NCBI GenBank assembly: GCA_036877525.1
Contig: JAZGTH010000087.1
Coordinates: 1,647,501 to 1,711,500, forward strand
Length of the DNA stretch: 64,000 bases
From: Chromobotia macracanthus
Lineage: Eukaryota; Chordata; Actinopteri; Cypriniformes; Botiidae
Reading direction: 5' to 3'
Part shown: positions 48,208-62,000 of the stretch, piece by piece
How positions within the stretch are numbered: the first letter of the stretch is position 1
Layout: the number at the start of each line of letters is the position of its first letter
Translations under genes and position numbers: made by a program
Notes under the pieces: model-generated
The model's input: only the letters and a program-made list of their open reading frames with translations
Databases searched by the model: none
Told to the model about the DNA's origin: nothing

Positions 48208-49250
48208 TACACTGAATGGACCACATCAAAGAGATCTTGGGCTCTAAGCCAGGAACTGTGACTTGTGAGGCTTGAATCTTTCACATCAACTTGAAGCTCA
48301 GAGCATAAAGATCACACTAACCAGTTGATTTATTTAGCGCTTTGTAAACATGTCACTTGCATGTTTGACATTAAAACGTACTTGCGTTCATGTTGCATAT
48401 GTACGCCAACATACCCCTCACCAGATCTTTTCCTGCCCACCACTGTTAAGTGAGGCTGCAGGATTATCAGCAGTGGAATTAATCAATGTTTCATGTGCTA
48501 AAAGAACTCATTACACATCAGTCTAGTTGTGTATGTTATGATTACTTTAGGGTACAGGATTTCTATCTCTCATTGAACTCTCATGTGTTCATTATTGATT
48601 CATTTAGTTAAGAAAAGTCTCAGAGTTTGTAGAATTGTAATCAGCACAACACTTTAAACTGAAAGATTTGAGAGCAAAAAGATTTGTTTGTATGGTCAGA
48701 ATGTGTTGCAAGTTGATAGAAACATTTACATGCTAAAGACTTTTTGTTCTCATGTTTGCAAAAAAAAAAAAAAAAACTGCTTGTTAGGTACCAAAATGTA
48801 ACAATTACGGTATAACGTGATTTTTGTTTCTGTTAGTTTTGAAGAACCTTCACACTCTGTTCTAACATGGTACTACAGCGTGTGAGTGATCGGTGATTGT
48901 GTTGCATTGTGCTGCATTTGTGCTTTGTGTGGACGGACAAGTGGCTGGAAATTAAACACTACCTTTGCACTTTATTGTAGAGATTTTTTTTAATGTTTGC
49001 TGATTGTTTGTTTTTTGTTTTTGCCAAATTGCTGTGATGTAATCATATTTCTGTTTTCACTTGTTAGTCCTAAAATTTTCTATTAAACTATTTAAATGCT
49101 GAAATCCTGATTTCCTAGACGCTCACTCTGTATTAGGCATTCATGAAGAAAGAAGGTCAATTTAAAATGTTTTTGTGAAGTCCAGGAGTAGGCTTTAATA
49201 TTCCTGACCAGCTACAGCACAACTGTGTTCAGGAAACTATTAAAATAAAA
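48208..49250 (+). other. mfsd4b copy 2 3' UTR
   Basis: AT-rich. Candidate poly(A) signals: ATTAAA at 48951-48956 and AATAAA at 49244-49249. A 17-base A-run lies at 48760-48776. No coding content. Confidence 0.5.
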
Positions 49251-49299
49251 AAACAAAGGATCCATTATAATTAAACTTGGCCATTTTGTTAAATACACT

Positions 49300-50094
49300 G
49301 AATTTTATTATACCAATTTTAAATCTCCACCCACAAATGTTCTTTAAAAACAAAGCACCTTAGTTTTTTACAAGTTTACAAATACATAGTGTTCTGTAGA
49401 TCCAGAAATTTTGGATCTTTAGGTAACGTACAATGTTTAGGATAGAGAAAACATTAGAAAATTATGTTAACAGAGAAAACTATGCACACAGACAATTTAT
49501 ACTCGTCATAAATAACATTGCAGAAGTCCAAGGCGGCTGAAACTCATTTGCGCTTAGATTTGCCTCTATGGAGACTGGACAGAAATAACACTTTCCCAGC
49601 ACATATATGTGCCTTAAGCAGGACTTTTTAAAAAGAAAAACTAATTTTTCTTCAGTGCTGACAGACTGTTTTATATCGTCACGATACAAAGCTTATTTAC
49701 AAGAAAGTGATCAGATATAAAAAGAGGAGTCAAAGTCTCCACAAGAATCACAGTCAGAAGTGAATGTCTGATTTACAAACTGCTACAGCGCACATGAGGT
49801 TCAGTTTGAGAGGATTATGGCAGATATCACAAGTGAAGAATGAACACTGAAATGACAGCAAAGATCAAAGACTACAAAGCAAATTCAAGCACTACATTGA
49901 AATCCTCTTCACCTCTCGTGTGTAATTAAGGGCTCTTCAGCTCCACTGTGCTGCAGTACCACAGTCACAGTCAACAGACGAGATGGAGACTCTCCAAACC
50001 ACACAAAGAAGGAAAAGCACCTTTACGAATGATGATATACACAAAACTGTGCTGAATGACAGCTTTTAGCACCAGAGGAAAATGACAGGAAAAG
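49300..50094 (-). other. rev3l: rev3l 3' UTR
   Basis: Follows the rev3l stop codon (TGA read at 50097-50095 on the minus strand). A minus-strand AATAAA at 49308-49303 is a plausible poly(A) signal. The rev3l and mfsd4b copy 2 transcripts are convergent and end close together. Confidence 0.5.
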
Positions 50095-53000
50095 TCAGAA
50101 CTGTTCCAGAAGCTGGCGGAGGTACGGCCCTCTAGAAAGCTGCCGGTTAACCCGAGACAGTTTGTAAAGTACAGCGCAGTCCAATGAGACGCATGGCACC
50201 TGACGCTCGGCACTGCCGCTGCAGCTTCTGCATACCTGCAAATCAAATCATTACAGAGAAGGTAAAATAACACAGGGCTGTTTAACTGCTGATAAGGTTG
50301 AATTTTTTGTGACCTGTGTGAGGTTGCCAGTTTACTATTCACAAACAATAAATGCAAGTTTAATTGAATATTTACAAATTGACCACTTTATGCAGTCCGT
50401 TTTGTTTATGAATATGATGCCAGCCCCCCTGCATTGTGCATCTTCATTGTTGATTTAAAATCAGTGTACAGCATTCACACTATTTTGTCAATGAATTAAA
50501 AAACAATAAAGACCATCTTTTCCTGGCATTTTTAGTGTTAGAATGGAAATTAACAGGTAGAATGAGAGAATGCCTTGGGAAATACTTGTCAAGAAATACA
50601 ATTTCTATGTACCTTGTACCAAAAAAACAATGAAAACCATTATTTTAGTTCTATACATAAATGAAACAGGAACTATAATACACGTGACCCCTGACCTTTA
50701 GCAGCTGGTCTTGCTGACTCTCCCACAGCCGCAGGTCCTGGTGCAGTGTGACGGCGACACGCTGCGGTTCAGCACGGCAGCGCTCACACACTCCCAGCTG
50801 CGTGAGCTCGTCGCAGACGGGGCAGTGCAGTGTAGTGAAGTACTGAGAGATGGTGCCTTTCCTTGAGCTGTCCTCACTGCCCGCAGCCACCACAAAGCTG
50901 CTCGCCTTCTGAACCTACACAAAGAAATATCAGCAACACACACCAGAATGTCTATTTACTCTCTTCATATCACGGATGTGCATGACATTGATAAGAAATG
51001 TATGCCACGTATAAGGTCACAGAGAATCACAGTGATATATGACCATAACAGCATGATTGTAAGTGCAATATTGCTTTTATACAACAGTTCAACAAACAAC
51101 AGCGAGTATGTAAACAAGAAAATAAAAACCAAGTGTCTCAAAAACTACTTTCTTAAGCCACACGTGGCTTATTAGAAATATATTTGAAGAATATTTACCA
51201 AATCTGATAGTTTGGTGTTAAAGAATTGCAAAACCAAGTTTGTGACACATTTCTATAGTTAAAGGTTTTAAGTGGTTGAGTGAATGTTGCTCAACCACTT
51301 AAAGGCTGGTCTGGATACTCATACAAACAGTAATATTTTGAGAGAAGACTTACAATGCTCACATTTGAACAACAATTACTTGTTGTCTTTCTCCTGTCCC
51401 AGGCCAATACACTATGAATTAAAATACACATTAACACCTTCGTGATTGCAAGCTGTTCATAACCCACCACCAGATGGTGCTTTTAAATCAAGAGTAGCAG
51501 CTAGTATAACTAAGTGCAATTCAGTCTGCAAACAATGGCATCAAGGCCAGTAGAGAGGCAATTAAAAAAAAGGCAAAAGATAAGTTTAAGAACTAAATGT
51601 ACTGTACATAAGTCCATTTAGGTGTACACACTCAACTTTAGCTTGAGAATTTATACTTATAATTTATATTATAAAGGTGAAAAACAAGTGAAACAAACCC
51701 TTGGCAGCTCGTGGTACCAGCTGAACACATCCACTCCAATTAAGTTGAAAATTCGGGCGAGTGGCGGTAAGATCTGTTTTGTGATGTAGTAGGTGGCATT
51801 GAGGCGGAGGCTTGGGTCCTGCAGCACCTCCAGGGGGCGCCGCACCAGCTGTATTAGAGGCACACCTGGCATCCCGTACACGATAACATACGGCACGCGC
51901 TCACCCACACGCGGCTCCAAGCGCCGATCGTACGCCATCATACGCCTGACAGACAGAGATGGGGACAGAAATAACATTTATTATTGCACGGCTTCTGTGC
52001 GGCTCCTCTTCAATGATTTTAACCTGTATCAAGACACAGAGCAAACAAGGAGCTTCTGTTAGTGAAACAAAGAATCTCTCCTGCCAGCCCACCCAGCCGT
52101 GTCTCTGGAATCTAATTTCTGCATCTGTTAATGGGTGTGTTGCTAGGCAACTGCCCTCAGGTACAGTAGAGCAGACCACAGCAGGCATGCAGATGATAAA
52201 CAAGATGCAGTGCATGTGTTTTCAAATTTACAGTATAAACAAACACATCTGTAAAATCTCTACCATGAACAAAAGAGATCGGTAGGTCTATTAGTAAAAT
52301 CTGTTGACTTTAGCAATCCTCGTTGCATTATATGTCAATAATAAAAATAATAAAGTTCACAAATGTGGTAAAGCACCTTTTGTGTTCTTTTCCCAAAGTC
52401 TGTGTGCCTTTTTGACATGGAATGACCAAGAAATGTTTTTCACAAACCAGAACCTGACACATGCATTTTAAGCATTTCTCATACATTAACTGGCATACAG
52501 CCATGAGCACACACCTTTCCAAAGACAACACAGACACACACATACTGACCTGGTGAGCTCCAGAGCAGGGACGCAGGCCCCTGGTCGGTACGATCCACTG
52601 CCGCGGTACTCTTTGGCAAAGGTGAGGTCCTGCATGCTGGCTTTGGTCTCCAGCACCTTCATACACTGTCTCCTCACGTACTGCTTCACCTGACTGATGT
52701 CTCGAGACTCAAACAGCAGCTTCAGAGATCGCTCCAGAATCTGACAACACACAACTTCATTCATCAAACCATCACCAGAGACAATGAAAACAAAAACTGA
52801 ACTAAACTAAACAACAGGACAGCTAATGTAGCTGTAATGATCAGAGGTTTTATTAGAAGTCAACATAAACACAAAGAAAACTAAAGATAAGTAATTTTTT
52901 TAGATTACTGTTATTTTTGACAAATGTCACATGACTATAAAGTTAATGAAATATTTTGCCATTTTGTTGTATTCATGTTTTTTTGGTTCATTTTAGTCTG

Positions 53001-56000
53001 ACTGACACGACAATTTGAAGAGAGAAACATTCTGGCAGAATGCGTTAAACTGTAACAGTCCATATGTTGACAAAATGTAATTTCTAATATATATATTATA
53101 TTAAAAATTATATATATATAATATATAATAAAAATTTCTAATTTAAGTGTTTTAAACATTTTAAAGATAACGTGAACGTGTTCCTTGTGAAAAAATGAAC
53201 ATTTTGTCAGTAATTTCGAGATTCATCTTAATTTTCTCCTGAATTTCTCAAACACTGTTTGTCATGGCGACTGCAGTGTGACTGACAGCAACGGGTGGAC
53301 CAATAGAAAAGCATGATTCTGGCACACTTGTTACCTTGGCAACAGCAGGGCAGCCATCACGTCGTACAGTTTCAATGCCTTTGGCGTCAAACACAGGGTT
53401 TGTCTGATCCAAACTCTCGTACATGTATCCGACGTAGCGCTTCTTCGTCTGTAACACACACGGCAGGTAGACCTGCACAAACACGCAGAACGCACACAGA
53501 TGAATACAGCAATAAACAACCCTGTGAAAACACACACGCAGACACGTCTGAACTCTCCTCTGTACCTTCTCAAACTTCAGCTTGATGGGTTTAGGGTTGG
53601 TGGCTGTAACGGCCTCTGCAATTTCATGCCCAATCTTAAAGGCCTGCTCCTTAGTGACGCCTTTCAACAACACAAACATGCTGAAAAACACAGAAAGAGA
53701 ATTTCCTGCTATGAGAGAGAGGCTGGTGTCAGAGAGTTCATACAGTAATACAGTGTTTTATCAGATGCAGATTTCCATTGGAAAACAATTTGTCTGTCAG
53801 CAGAGATATTTTCAAAAAATCTTTTGTGTTCAGATGAAGAAACAAAGTCATACATTTCTTGTATGTCATCAGGCTGAATAAATGATTACAGATTTTTCAT
53901 TTTTGTGCAGAAAATTTTTTTCATTTTCATTTTAGGTGAACTATGCCTTTAAGCTTGTTGAATCATTTTCAAGGTTTTTGTCTTTCAAAATGGACAAAGC
54001 ACAGGAGCTGTATTGCTTGTTAACCAAGATTCTCACCAATTGTACTGCCTTGCCTTTTAAAAAAGGACATTTCTGCTATGCAAGAAAGAGGTAGAGTTTA
54101 CTCTCTGTCATATCCAGACTAGGCCTCTGTCCTAATGCTTTTCTCTACCTGTCTGTGTCTCCGTACACAACACGAGCTCCCCACTTCTTGGTGTCATTCA
54201 CCATCTTGATGGCTCTCTCCAGAGTCTCTCGGGCCTTGTGCACAACGCTGTCTGCCACCTGCAGTGTGAGGAGAGGGAGTATTAGTTTTAGTGTCTCTGG
54301 CTACACAGTAATCTTCAGAACTGCTTAATGTTAAATGTGAACTTTGTATGCAATCTGCAATATTGTTTAAAACAGCAGCTCTCAACTGGTTTTGCCTCAG
54401 GGACAAAATTAATCTGTGTGTCAAGTAGAATAAAGTAAGAATAACATTCATCGTTCCAAAGTAAACACAAGTCCAACAATATGCAAAATTGTTATGACAG
54501 GCTTCACAAGAAAACTGCAATACATTAAAAATACATTTTGCTATGTTTGTGTGACCCTATCAAAACAGACATATTCACTGATATCCAGAGATTTAAAACG
54601 TACCTCAACGCTGGGCATTCGCCCTGAGAAGTTGGCAGAGGTGTAGCCGTATGTGACATTAGCGATAAGTTTAAGGCCGAGCTGCCGGGCGTTCAGGAGC
54701 CGCATCAGAGCTTTGTCGTTTTTGTACGTCTTCATGGACTGCTTCACCATAATCCTGGTCTTCAAAATCTCCTCCAGCATACTCGGAAGAACCCCCTTCC
54801 TCACAGACGACTGCGCAAACACAAACACAGACAGAGGGAGATCCTCAGCTCAACATTAGCATGCAGTAAACATTTTGAGAGAGATGTAAAATATAACAAA
54901 TTAACAGTTCTGCATCTAATATCTGATTGGATAAGCTACATTCAAAGTGTAAAACAGCTGATATATGCACAACTGTGACTTAAAATATATAACATGAACA
55001 GAACATCAAAGCGTACACTATTCATGAAAAATGCCATATGGGGATTATTCAATGGTGGGGCATTTAGATGAATGAGATCAATGGCAGTCTAATATTATCA
55101 GAGGAAAAACAAGTCAAATATGTTTGCAGAAATGTACAAGAATTACCTTAACAAATGCAATGCCAGTGGGAGAAATGGTGATAACATTTCTGAGCTGGTA
55201 CAGGAGGTCAGGAGGCACTCTGAGAGATGTACAGCCAAACTTAAACTCATCACATCTAAGAGACAAGATGAGAAAAATACAAATAAACCAAAAAGAAAAG
55301 ACTGCACTAATATACATTCCAAAAAACAACTGATAATTCTCTACAAAACAAAATAAAAATGTCTTTGGCAGCAAAGAAAATGTGAGAAAAACATTTATGA
55401 TATATTTAGCAAATGTAAAAAAACACATTAGTGGTCACGTCATGTATGACAGCGCGGCAATAACATCAAATCCCATCGGTTCTTGAGTAACATTTTTTCA
55501 CACCCCCATTCTTTTGCTACAGGAGATGGTATTAATCCCCTGGAGTCATACAGGTTACTTATGTGATTTCGTATAACAGATGAAGATATTTTAGTGAAAA
55601 TCTTAATTGTGTCCAGCCAAAGAAAAACATCATACACACCTGGAATGGCATGAGGAAGAATTTCCATTTTTGAGGGCAAACATTCCTTTAAAAATTCCAT
55701 AAGAAGATCCAACATAAATCCTAAAGCATACTTACGTTCCGAGATTGTCCACGTGTCCGAGGCAGGTGGAGAAACAGTAGTTGTAGGCGATGATGATGGA
55801 TGGGTACAGCGACTGGAAATCTAAAACAACCACTGAGTTGCTATAGAAACGAGACTCCGGCTCCATGACGAGCGGGATGCATTGTGGGGCTTTCTGCTGG
55901 GCGCGCTGCTGCGGGCTTGGAGTCACTGGGATGTAATTCATTGGTTTTGCGATCCTTAACATCATCGATTCCACACGATACTGCAAGAGACACGTGAACT

Positions 56001-59000
56001 TACAACACAAACCTGCAAGTAACTCAGTCAGGTATTCACAGACCCTGGGTCTTAGGTGATAAAGCAAGTACTTGATCATTCACAGAGGTGAAGTTGGTTG
56101 TTTACACAATTATTTACATTAATTAATAATGAATATAATTACTCGTTTACATATGATATAGCCTTTTTGAATGCCCAAAGGCAAACAGAATCTAATACAA
56201 ATCATCTTCAGAACAGAACATATTTTAAACAATAGGAAACTGATTCTACAATTCATGAAGGTCCAGACTTCATAGATACTGATGGTACTTTGTACTAGCC
56301 ATATTGAATTGTTGAACCACAGGTAAGACCATAGATGACTCTGTGGTGAGGTCAACATAAACATAAAGGAGACTAGAGCTGTGGACTCTGATTGGCTGAA
56401 TATTAAATGCATGCTGACCTGTGAGCCTCTGGTGAGCACATGATAAAACTGGATCCCGAACACACGTGCGAGCTCACTCGTCCTGCCAATAACATCCTGC
56501 TGCTGCAGCAGCTGCATTATCCCACACACACGACTTATGTAATGATCCACCACCTTCCACCTGATACACAGCACCACACACAGCCCCGGCACACACAGCA
56601 CCACACACAGCCCCGGCACACACACCACCACACACAGCCCCGGCACACACACCACCACACACAGCCCCGGCACACACACCACCACACACAGCCCCGGCAC
56701 ACACACCACCACAACAGCCCCGGCCACACACCACCACACACACCCCGGCACACCACCACACACAGCCCCGCACCACCCACAGCCCGGCACCCACCAAAGC
56801 CCCGCACACGCACCACACACAGCCCCGGCACCCACACACACAGCCCCGCACCACCACACACAGAGCCCCGACACACACACCACCACACAGAGCCCCGACA
56901 CACACACCAACAAGCCCCGGCACACGCACCACCACACAGAGCCCCGGCACACGCACCACACACAGCCCCGGCACACGCACCACCACACAGAGCCCCGGCA
57001 CACACACCACCACACAGAGCCCCGGCACACACACCACCACACAGAGCCCCGGCACACACACCACCACACAGCCCCAAGAAAAAAATTCTAGTTAGAATAT
57101 GTATGAAAGGAGATACTATTCAAGCAGTGTGCGGCACGTACAGCATGATGTGTCCTATGACGAAATGCACAAAACCTTTCATTTTTATTACGATGAATTA
57201 ACTTAATATACAATTTAAACTTGTTATCTGATTGGACAGCCAAAAGATTACAAAAGCAAAATAAAAACTAGATGACACATGAGGTCACGAGTGGAATGCA
57301 GGTCCACAGGTGATGTTGTCGCACCTGTGCACATGCGTGTTGTGGTCAAACCAGTCAGAAAGCGTGCGGTGACTGTAGAGAGGAAAACGCTGGTGAAGGA
57401 GGTGAAAAGCCACATTCTCAAAGGTGTAGTTAGTTAACGCCGCCTGAAAACACACAAGAAACACTCAACACATGAAATACATACAGTGACGCTCTCTTCT
57501 GAATCTGAGGAGATGAACCTCAGCAGTACCTCATTCTTCATCACCCTCCACAGGTTCAGCACAATCCGCCCGATAATATGAATTTCACTCATGGTGTCTG
57601 CGCCATATTCATCTTTCTCTGCCAAGAAACGATTCTCCTTTGCATCCCCTTTAATAATACAATTATTATATCAGTAATAATAATTGAGAGAATGGTACAG
57701 ATGCAGCAGTAAAACAAACCTGTTCTGACTGTAATTTTTAGAGTCAGCATGGACCCGGTTTACTGTAACTTGTGTTTTCTTTTGTGTATTTAAATGTGGT
57801 GTAATGTAAAACGTTTGTTTTCAATCCCTGTTTACACCTTTTATTAACGTCTAAGTGGTCAGGTGGGATAAATTACATCTGGTAGTAACATTACATCTGG
57901 TAGTAACTCAAGATGCGTTTGTTTAAGGGAGAGTCTCTGATTTGGTGACTACATGGATCACTGATTATCTCAGTGTTTTACTGCGTGCTGATAAAGCAGT
58001 GTTCAGCTGCAACTGCACAAAATAAGTTTACATTGCAAATGCGATGTGGTCACATGCATTTCTGAGCCCCTCTGAATGTGTTTCGAGTGTTTTGGACACT
58101 AGTATTTAGTGCTGTCTACATGTGACTGGATCTCATGAGAAAGACATTGATGACCAAATGTAAATGAAGTCAATGAAAGAATTTATTACTGCATTTGCTG
58201 CGCTGCAACAAAGCATATAAAAAAACGTTCAAGATGCAAGAAACACGTTGAGGACTCCTTATCCTGCTCTACACAAACATAAACAGCTGTGATTGGACAG
58301 CATTCTCCAAACAAAGTCACACACAAAAGATATTTGCAATGACATCACAGATCCTATCACACTGAACTAAACAAATGCTGTCACTTTCCTAATCCATGTA
58401 GTCTGGTAGACTGGTACAGCTAAGCTCACCTGGCACACGAGACAGCTGTTGGCACAGTTCCACACCCAGCGCTGAGGCACGCTGCAGCAGGTAACCCCAA
58501 GAGTGCATCTGGACCTCATACCCAATCAGAATGTCTGGGTCATACCTGTGGACAGACGTGCTTATAAATGTTTCACACTATCGGTGAGCAAGAAGCGCAT
58601 AGGCAGAGTGCTCGCAGCGCGCACCCATTGTGCTTTTACACCGACACGGTCTGCAGCGCGCATCTGAACCACTGCTCTCTGTGTGCCACTAATATAACAA
58701 TCACTAATATAACAATCAAAGTTTGCATTGCATTACTTTGAAGCACCGTTATTTTTCTTTAAGAAGCTTATTTTGTTGTTGATATAGTTAACATAACTGA
58801 TTTGTTTTATCATTTTCATTCTCTTTGTTATCTGTGCAGGTTATGGGCAGATAAAAAGCCTATTTGGCTTAATGTATTTTCAGACGTTTGTTTTAATTTG
58901 AAACTGCTTAACTTAAAAAGTCATGGTGACCGTTTAAAACACAGCAGGTGTGAATGCTCTAACATGGTTGCCAATAAAAAGCATGAGCTGTTTATGTGTG

Positions 59001-62000
59001 CTGTGTGAAACATTGAATGCCCATTTATTATGCCAGACTGATGACTTTAATAGGTGGGGCTCTGATAATGTCAATATTTCAGATTTTCTAAATATCAGCA
59101 ATAGTAATAATATCTAGAATACACAAGATTAACATACTTTCTGATGATTTTTGAGATCTCCTCAAACAGCTCCTTCTCATCAATGGCATAGGTGACGTGC
59201 AGTCCTGTCACACCAGATCTGAACAGCAGGGGCACTGTTCTCCCTGAGGCTACAATGAGAACAAAGCGTCACTGACGACATCCCAAATATTATAGAACAC
59301 AAATCATCTTGCATACTAGGACTAAGACATGTTAATAACAAATAACCAAGTTTCAAAGGTCAAATAACGTGTCTGCCCTCAATGGTCAGGTCTAAGGCTG
59401 GTTAGGACATAAACTCCTTAATGTGAGAGACAGAATTTATCATTTGCCACTTTTCTGTGTCACATCTAGTAAAGACACACTGCACATTGGTAATACCCAA
59501 ATAAACAAAAATCTCACCAGTACCCGAAGAACGACAATCTTTATCAATGATAATAGAGCCAGTCATCTGGGTGGTGTCAGAATTGGGGAAAGGGGAGTCA
59601 GAACTGAGGCAGTAGAATAAGGCACAAACTGGATCAAACTCTGGGTCAGGTTCAAGGTCACGCCGAGTCCGAGCATGGAGCTCCATGCTCATCAGGGTGA
59701 GGTGCTGAACCTGCAGCAGGAAAACTTCAAATGAAAAGAGTTCAAACCCAATAACAAAGTTTCCAGATACATGGTTTAGATCAAGACAGACATGATTCAA
59801 GACATTAATTATCAACAAAGCCATTTCTCTGTTTACAGAAATCTTTCTTCAGAAATGCCCTCAAACGCTTATGCAAGTCTGATCAATGGCCCAGTTTAAT
59901 GAAAGCAGTTGTTCTTAACCAAAGACAGTCAAAACCAGATCCTACCTCATGCAATGCTTTTGCCTCCTGCAGGTTCTGCATACTGACTTTAAAACCATAT
60001 GAGTTACAGATGGAAGGACCCTCAATCTGAGAATTCTCTTTCTTTGGAATATTCAGAGCAGTAAGCTGATTCTGTTTGGAATATAATGAACATGCTCTAA
60101 TAATGAAACAGTTAACATCAACTGATTGGGCTACTGCAGCTTTAAATAGATTCATAATTAGATTCATAACTAAGACAAATTCAATCTTTGATCTGACCTT
60201 CATTTGTGTGGTCAGCAAAACTCTTCGTAAAGCATCTTTATTTTTGCTAGTTCTCTGATGTAGGCGCTGAGATCTGGGCTCTGTGTCTGCACAAGTCGAC
60301 AACCAAAAGAAATTGAACATAATTTTGCAGTGAGTGTCTAAAGATAACATGCATGCTCATACATCATCTCCTGAACTTTATTAAAAATGTAATTAGACAC
60401 CGGACAGACATGTAAATACACCAGGGCAGATTCACAGCTGTACTGAGATAGCTTAGATCATCTTTAATGACATGCATTAAAGAAACACTTTAACATGTTA
60501 GGAAATAAAACTAGACTATTTCATTGCAGATATTATAGAACAGCTCAGGAATCTTCAAAGAATCTTTAAAGAGTTTAAAGATTCAGGCTGGAAGGAAATG
60601 AATGCAGTAAACCTATACCCTCATTTCTTGTTGGACTGTAGCTAGACCCATCGTCATCAGTGCTCCGTCTCCTCCTTAGAACAGGCGTGCTATGGAGCAG
60701 GTAGGAGTTTTTAACATCTGAAACTTGGTCATTGATGGGAAAGGGGGATGGACTCAAGGGGTCCCTGGCCTGGACATTTTCAGGTGATGTGCAATAGAGA
60801 TTATGAGACTGATCCAAGTTGAGGGCATTAAAATCCTTCTTGTCCTCATCCTCTTTAATGCCAACAGGGCTCTGCTGCCATGTAGGAAGCTCAGGTGAGT
60901 TTGGAGACTTGACCTTACTGCCTTTGTTTCCTTCCACCTCTTCACTATCTTTGGCCTTAGGGTCCAAGAAATGTATCATGCTTTTAGTGCTACTATCAGA
61001 TGAACCCTTAACTGGTGAGATATGGAAGTGTAAACTCAAACCATTCCTCCTGATACTCTGCAACTCTGAAGCCTTTTCAAACCCTTTATCTTCATTCTCA
61101 GAGCATGGTGAATCTAAGTCTTTTTTCGGAGGTGAGGTCTTGTTATATGTGCTATGCTTTAACTCTACCATTTTTTCGCCACCCATTAGTTTCCTATGAA
61201 GGCACTCATACTGCTTTTTTGCCTGCAGCCAGAGCTGCACCCGTTCCCGGTTTGGAGCACTCTTGCAGGGAAGCATGATCACCTTTTGATCACTGCCAGA
61301 AGATAGGTTTTGACCATTGGTAGATATTGAAGCATTATTCGTTGGTACAGAACCTGGATTTGCCATGGCTGAAAATGCAATTTTCCAAAACTGCAAGCCC
61401 TCCTGAGATAAGTCACCATTAAATTCCACCAGTTCATTCGCTAGCCTGGTCTCCAAGGTCACCTTGCGTCCACCAACCTCCCTGAGAAAACAGTAAGAAT
61501 GGTTTTGGACTTGATTATATAGATTGGCTAAAAAGCATATTTAATAGTTGTCTATATCACTTGTAAAATTAAGAAATAATCAATTTCAAAGACTTTGAGT
61601 GTTCTTACCTTGGCTTCAAAGGTACATCTGATGGGTCACTGCAGAATGGCTCCTGATAGGTGGCTTCTGAGAGGTCTAGATCCATCAGTGTAGCTAAGAT
61701 CTCCTCTCGAGTAGGTGGAGACATGAGAGGTTTGAGAATGTGAGTTCCTCCATTCCTTGAAGTCTGACCTCCATTCCTCAGTTGAGACAGTGAATTAATA
61801 GACCGCGGGGAACTGTTTGGTGTTGCCAAATTGCCAACTACTGGATCGCTGTTTGGGGATACACCATTATCCGCAAAAGATGCAGAGGTAAGGGGAGAAA
61901 AGGGCTCTGCGTCAAACAACACATCTCTTTTATCACACTGAAAGTCCTGAAAGGGGCTGAGACCATGAATTTTACCTAAAGAGTCCCCCCAATCTTTGTT

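Noticed and set aside
56119..57201. Cys/Val/Trp-rich and His/Pro/Thr-rich ORFs of 180-316 aa
   Set aside because: Open frames produced by the 27-bp minisatellite inside a rev3l intron; the real exon at 56419-56560 is in one of them by chance of continuity.
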